DNA from: Bondarzewia mesenterica
Lineage: Eukaryota; Basidiomycota; Agaricomycetes; Russulales; Bondarzewiaceae
DNA: 64,000 bases
NCBI GenBank assembly: GCA_004802705.1
Contig: SGPL01000059.1
Location: forward strand, 29,839-93,838
Direction: 5' to 3'
Part shown: piece by piece, positions 60,779 to 64,000 of the stretch
How positions within the stretch are numbered: the stretch's first letter is position 1
Layout of the letters: each line of letters begins with the position of its first letter
The notes under the pieces: generated by a model
Databases searched by the model: none
Told to the model about the DNA's origin: nothing
The model's input: only the letters and a program-made list of their open reading frames with translations
Program-made: the position numbers and the translations under genes

Positions 60779-61500
60779 TAAAGTGAGGCATACTTGTTGT
60801 TCAGAGAGAGAGAGCACGCGGTCCTACGCTGCCAAAAGCAGAGTCATCGCCTGTGAGAGCACCTGCGATCTTGCGTCCTCTTCAGGTGTGACAACTGTAT
60901 GAACTATGCCATTAGACATTGGCATAGGGCTCTCTGGGCCAGCGAGTGCCCGGCGCTCATTGTGCAGTAAATAAGGTGAATCCCGGCCAGCGCCGTTCGT
61001 GACTACGGGTGAACCATCTCTAAAGCTATCAGATGTTTCCGGAATCAAAGAACGATTCAGCATGTGGAGCAATTGCCTTCCAATCAATTTACGCACAGCT
61101 CAAAAGAGTCACTCCGCAGTAACGTCTCCTCATCAAGGCTTAGGTTTGTGGCCCTCAGCCTTGGAGGGAGTGGCAAACGCACCAGAGTGCTCGGGGAATA
61201 CGGACCGATCTATTCGGTGTCAATCATGATGAACAAGCCCCTTACAAAGATAAAGCAATTACGCACATCATTTCCATCGCCCTTGAGTACCTTCCAGAGG
61301 ACCCAAACCAGCTGTTGATTCTCGCTCGTCACATCATTACTCGCCGCTTGCGCAGCAACATTCTTCTCTTTTAAAAATGTATCAAATAGGACAGTCCTGA
61401 AGGGATTAATAGCAATCGGATGCGGAGCATATAAAGAATACAATATATAGGACACAAGAATTCTTTGCGAAAGCTGTATTGCGGTTCAGGCTGATTTGAC
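60779..61500 (-). pseudogene. CNOT11-like (CCR4-NOT subunit 11) middle fragment
   Basis: Exons read RILVSYILYSLYAPHPIAIN, PFRTVLFDTFLKEKN and NQQLVWVLWKVLKGDGND. After introns at about 61250-61220 and 61100-61020 come GPYSPSTLVRLPLPPRLRAT and TPEEDARSQVLSQAMTLLLA. The YxLW/YSLY-x-x-x-P-x-x-x-NPF pattern is what I know from CNOT11. A TAG follows LLLAA, then the same frame reads on as VLSLSEQQVCLTLLS, so the stop interrupts the gene. The C-terminal CNOT11 core and the N-terminus are absent. The family call is moderately sure. Confidence 0.5.
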
Positions 61501-62140
61501 GATGACACCACGGTAAAGGAGGTGGCAAAGCTGAATTCTAACACTCGTGCGATGTGCAAGCACGTGGTGAAAATGACGGGTCACAATCTGTCACAATTGT
61601 GGCTGAGTGGTTGGGTGTCAACCGGAGATTGCCGTTGGAGTGTAGTGCTGTTAATCTATTGTATTGATGACGCACTGAGGGTGTGGTTTTTCTCGGATGA
61701 GAGTGCTCAGTGTGTCATAGACATCTCCTATTCGTGTTCTGATGTCTCTTGAAAGCTTTGTCTTTTTCGTGTGCTGGTGTACTTGTATTCATACCTTTTT
61801 GTACTATTATAAATTTCGTGTGTGCCGATTCTGTGTTTATGTATTCTCATTTTATCAAATGATTGAATTTGGGTCAAATCGCAAGCAAGGTCCGTTGTCG
61901 ACATTTCCCAAGTTGGAGTACCCCATAAGAAACTATCTCAGGTGCTGAGATACTCTCCCACGGTCGCGTCTGCACGTGAAGTCACTTGCTGCCATCATGT
62001 GCCTGACGCACACAATCTTTCACGTGGATATACCCACCCAAAAAAGTTTGCTGATCTCGATCTGGACCTCGAATCGTGATGTCACAAATGTCTTCTTTTC
62101 CCGATTTAGAAACTTTGGCTTGCAAAGGGCATTGCTAAAT
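61501..62140. other. No gene recognised; body of the U2-like unit
   Basis: Minus-strand sequence after the U2-like 5' end includes a T-rich site (62041-62046 read as CTTTTTTGG) and an inverted repeat CACGTGAA ... TTCACGTG near 62020-61973. Neither proves an RNA gene. The rest has no coding support. Confidence 0.35.
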
Positions 62141-62182
62141 GATACTACACTTGATCTAAGCCAAAAAGGCCAGAGTGGTAAG
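62141..62182 (-). ncRNA. U2 snRNA 5' end-like sequence (partial or divergent)
   Basis: Read on the minus strand, 62171-62141 matches the U2 snRNA 5' domain through stem I and the branch-point-pairing GTGTAGTA. The stretch GGCTTAGATCAAGTGTAGTA is the form found in yeast U2. The only difference in stem-loop I is five T where U2 has four. After GTAGTATC the sequence stops resembling U2 stem II. The upstream TATA box suggests a transcribed unit, but the body is not a normal U2, so it is either a truncated copy or a divergent chimera. Confidence 0.6.
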
Positions 62183-62206
62183 GATTTACGAACGTCTGGG
62201 GGATCA

Positions 62207-62213
62207 TTTTATA
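62207..62213 (-). promoter_or_regulatory. TATA box upstream of the U2-like sequence
   Basis: TATAAAA on the minus strand ends about 28 bases before the expected U2 5' end (near 62179). This spacing fits Pol II snRNA promoters in fungi. Confidence 0.5.
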
Positions 62214-62469
62214 GGAAAAGAATCGCGCACGGACCGAAAGATACAAAGTGAACGCGGTGCGGGAATCGCCAGGAACGCGCCGACGCGTCTGTATCGGCGT
62301 GGCGATATTTGTCAGCAGATTGGTCACTTCACGTGAGGGAAGCCACCGGCTCAGGCCGAGCATGGCACGTGCATATTCGAAAAACTCTGAAAGGGTTTCT
62401 GGCTCCTGCAAGAAAGTTTCATAGAATACAAAGTCTGCATCACGCAGGTGCGTATCATATGTTTCATAA

Positions 62470-62500
62470 GGCCCCCTGATAATAGGGGGTAAGGTCGGGT
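62470..62500 (+). repeat. Left terminal inverted repeat
   Basis: Pairs with 63306-63336 over about 31 bases. The repeat itself contains CCCCCTGATAATAGGGGG, so each end can also fold on itself. Confidence 0.9.
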
Positions 62501-63305
62501 CGGATTTTTGGGCACTTCGGACCTTAGATGGTGGACAAAAATCTTGCCCAAAATAGGAAATTGTCTACCGTGAGCCTACCCGACCCAAAATTTTTGGCCT
62601 CAACTGGTGGACATATAACCTGACTTCTAAAAATTACAAAAAAATCGAAAAAATGCGTAAAAAAATACAGGAAACAGTTGAGGATGTTCTCAAAATTATG
62701 TACAAAGAAAATCAATCTAAACCATTATTTTCAACCTCGTCGGAGTGTTTCTTTCGTCGACCGGCAGGCCACATCAATTCCCGAATGGCTGCTACTAAAT
62801 GCCCTTGGTGCAACAACAAAAAACCATACCCTTCGACAGAGCTCATCAGAGATAAAATCAGGAACATTTCTATAAGTTTTCCCACTTCCAATCCAAGACG
62901 AGAGGTCATGGTCAACAGAAGCAGGGGGGATGACAGAATGGCAGTGATCACTGATAATAATGGTTTGCATTGAACGGAGGAGATTTACACGGAAAAATGA
63001 GAGTGAGAAACTCATGGGTTGGAAAAAATATTTATATGCACGAGAGCTAAAGAAAAACGGCGGCTCCACTGTTGACTTGCCACCAAGGATGGCACTGCAA
63101 TTGAAATATGGGGCGGTGGCACCCTTGGTACCACTGCTGGGTTTGATCCGGCACCTGGTGGATGGACCTGAGCTCAAAGCGGGTGAGCGCGTCTGGTGGA
63201 TAAAAAATCCGACCTCCAGCCCCGGATCGACGTGTGGCTGGTGGATTACAACCGGCAACTACCCGACCGGTCTCAGAAAAAGGTGCGATTTACTGGTGGA
63301 CCGAC

Positions 63306-63336
63306 ACCCGACCTTACCCCCTATTATCAGGGGGCC
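63306..63336 (-). repeat. Right terminal inverted repeat
   Basis: Exact reverse complement of the left repeat; it ends next to the TAA duplication. Confidence 0.9.
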
Positions 63337-64000
63337 TAAAGACGCGGTGGTCACACGTTACGATCACAGAGTAACACCGGCTAACTCTGAACTCCAGGCC
63401 CCTGATCGCTCCTCAGAAAAGGCCTGAACGTCAACGTCAACAACGACGATATTTTTTGCCCAACAGCGCAGATCATCGACAGGGATACAAACCGGATGAT
63501 TCAGTGACCCAGCTTGAAACATCTCAGTGCTCCTCTGCCGCTCTTGTTGCGTATCAAAGGCTGCCTTTTCGTGTTGTCTGTGGAGCATCAGCCGATGGAA
63601 AATACGGTAGACTCGGGATTGGAGTGGAATTGGGAAGCTAAATTGCTGCAAGTCTATTGTGGCAATCTCTAAAAGCTAGAAAGACGTTGCTTACGGGTAC
63701 AACACTCACTTCAGAATCCAGATTGGGTCACTCGATCTCCTAATTAGTGTGACACCTCAGCCGAACCGACGGTCCTGAGCGTTGAACATTTATGGAGATT
63801 AAGATCCTGCAAGATCTTGAGACATGTGATGGAAAGATTGATTTCAGTGTGATTTGGCCAGGGTGGGCAGGCCACAACGGTAGTCACGGTAAGTTGTCAG
63901 GTCCTCAAACCATGCTAGCACATTTCAGGTCGTACCTTGGCCAATACCCATCATTGCGTTTCATCATTCAGACTTGCACCCTCCCCTCCCATCATGGACA
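63337..64000. other. No gene recognised to the window edge
   Basis: A minus frame at 63364-63651 (95 codons) has no motif. The window ends inside unassigned sequence, so a partial gene could continue beyond it. Confidence 0.4.

Larger units (their letters stand above)
62470..63336. mobile_element. 867 bp TIR element, PIF/Harbinger-like, non-autonomous
   Basis: The left end at 62470 and the right end at 63336 form a perfect inverted repeat of about 31 bases, beginning GGCCCCCTGATAATAGGGGG. The element is flanked by TAA on both sides (62467-62469 and 63337-63339), a 3-base target duplication as made by PIF/Harbinger transposases. CTGGTGGA or TGGTGGAC recurs six times near the ends (62529, 62604, 63155, 63193, 63238, 63293), all in one orientation, like transposase-binding subterminal repeats. 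The inside has open frames of 106-175 codons but no DDE transposase motif that I recognise. Confidence 0.85.

Noticed and set aside
62731..63258. Minus-strand 175-codon frame inside the TIR element as a transposase
   Set aside because: No DDE or HTH motif, and it overlaps an equally open plus frame; kept only as a note.

Overview
The window is nuclear DNA of a filamentous basidiomycete, most probably an Agaricomycete. The evidence is dense short spliceosomal introns (about 45-70 bases, GTRNGT...YAG), intron-containing tRNAs, and protein sets such as an APSES/KilA-N factor, a sedolisin protease, Helitrons and a DUF3435-type tyrosine recombinase. About twenty protein genes can be supported. Nearly all had to be assembled across introns, so gene ends are good where a stop and an ATG were traced, and internal exon edges are approximate.

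Layout. 0.9-8.5 kb: Ku70, an intron-bearing tRNA-Lys and an SPX-domain phosphate transporter, all on the minus strand. 8.5-14 kb: a long stretch with no gene I can recognise. 14-27.2 kb: a minus-strand run of an APSES-type transcription factor, ornithine decarboxylase, PP2A activator PTPA, an ankyrin/MYND protein, a thioredoxin-glutaredoxin (Grx3/4 type) and a quinone oxidoreductase. 27.5-32.1 kb: a Helitron with Rep and PIF1-like helicase. 33.2-46.9 kb: ordinary housekeeping genes: a CIR_N protein, tRNA-Tyr, ERV41, a RING protein, LIS1/PAC1, a PLC-like phosphodiesterase, tRNA-Cys, HUS1 and an isochorismatase-family hydrolase. 49.1-53.8 kb: an NAD(P)-dependent reductase and a secreted sedolisin.

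53.9-64 kb is different. It holds a 3.7 kb tyrosine-recombinase gene of DUF3435 (captain/Crypton-like) type with a zinc-finger tail. Around it lie broken pieces of host genes (MED12-like, GLE1, CNOT11-like, a secreted glycoprotein), a piece matching the 5' end of U2 snRNA behind a TATA box, and an 867 bp TIR element with a TAA target duplication. It looks like a landing zone for mobile DNA and is the most interesting part of the window.

Four reading frames (Ku70, Helitron, isochorismatase, DUF3435 gene) each break at a homopolymer run that is one base too long, and the U2-like piece also has one extra T in its T run. This common cause suggests base-calling overcounts rather than five independent lesions, and should be settled before any of these genes is called dead.
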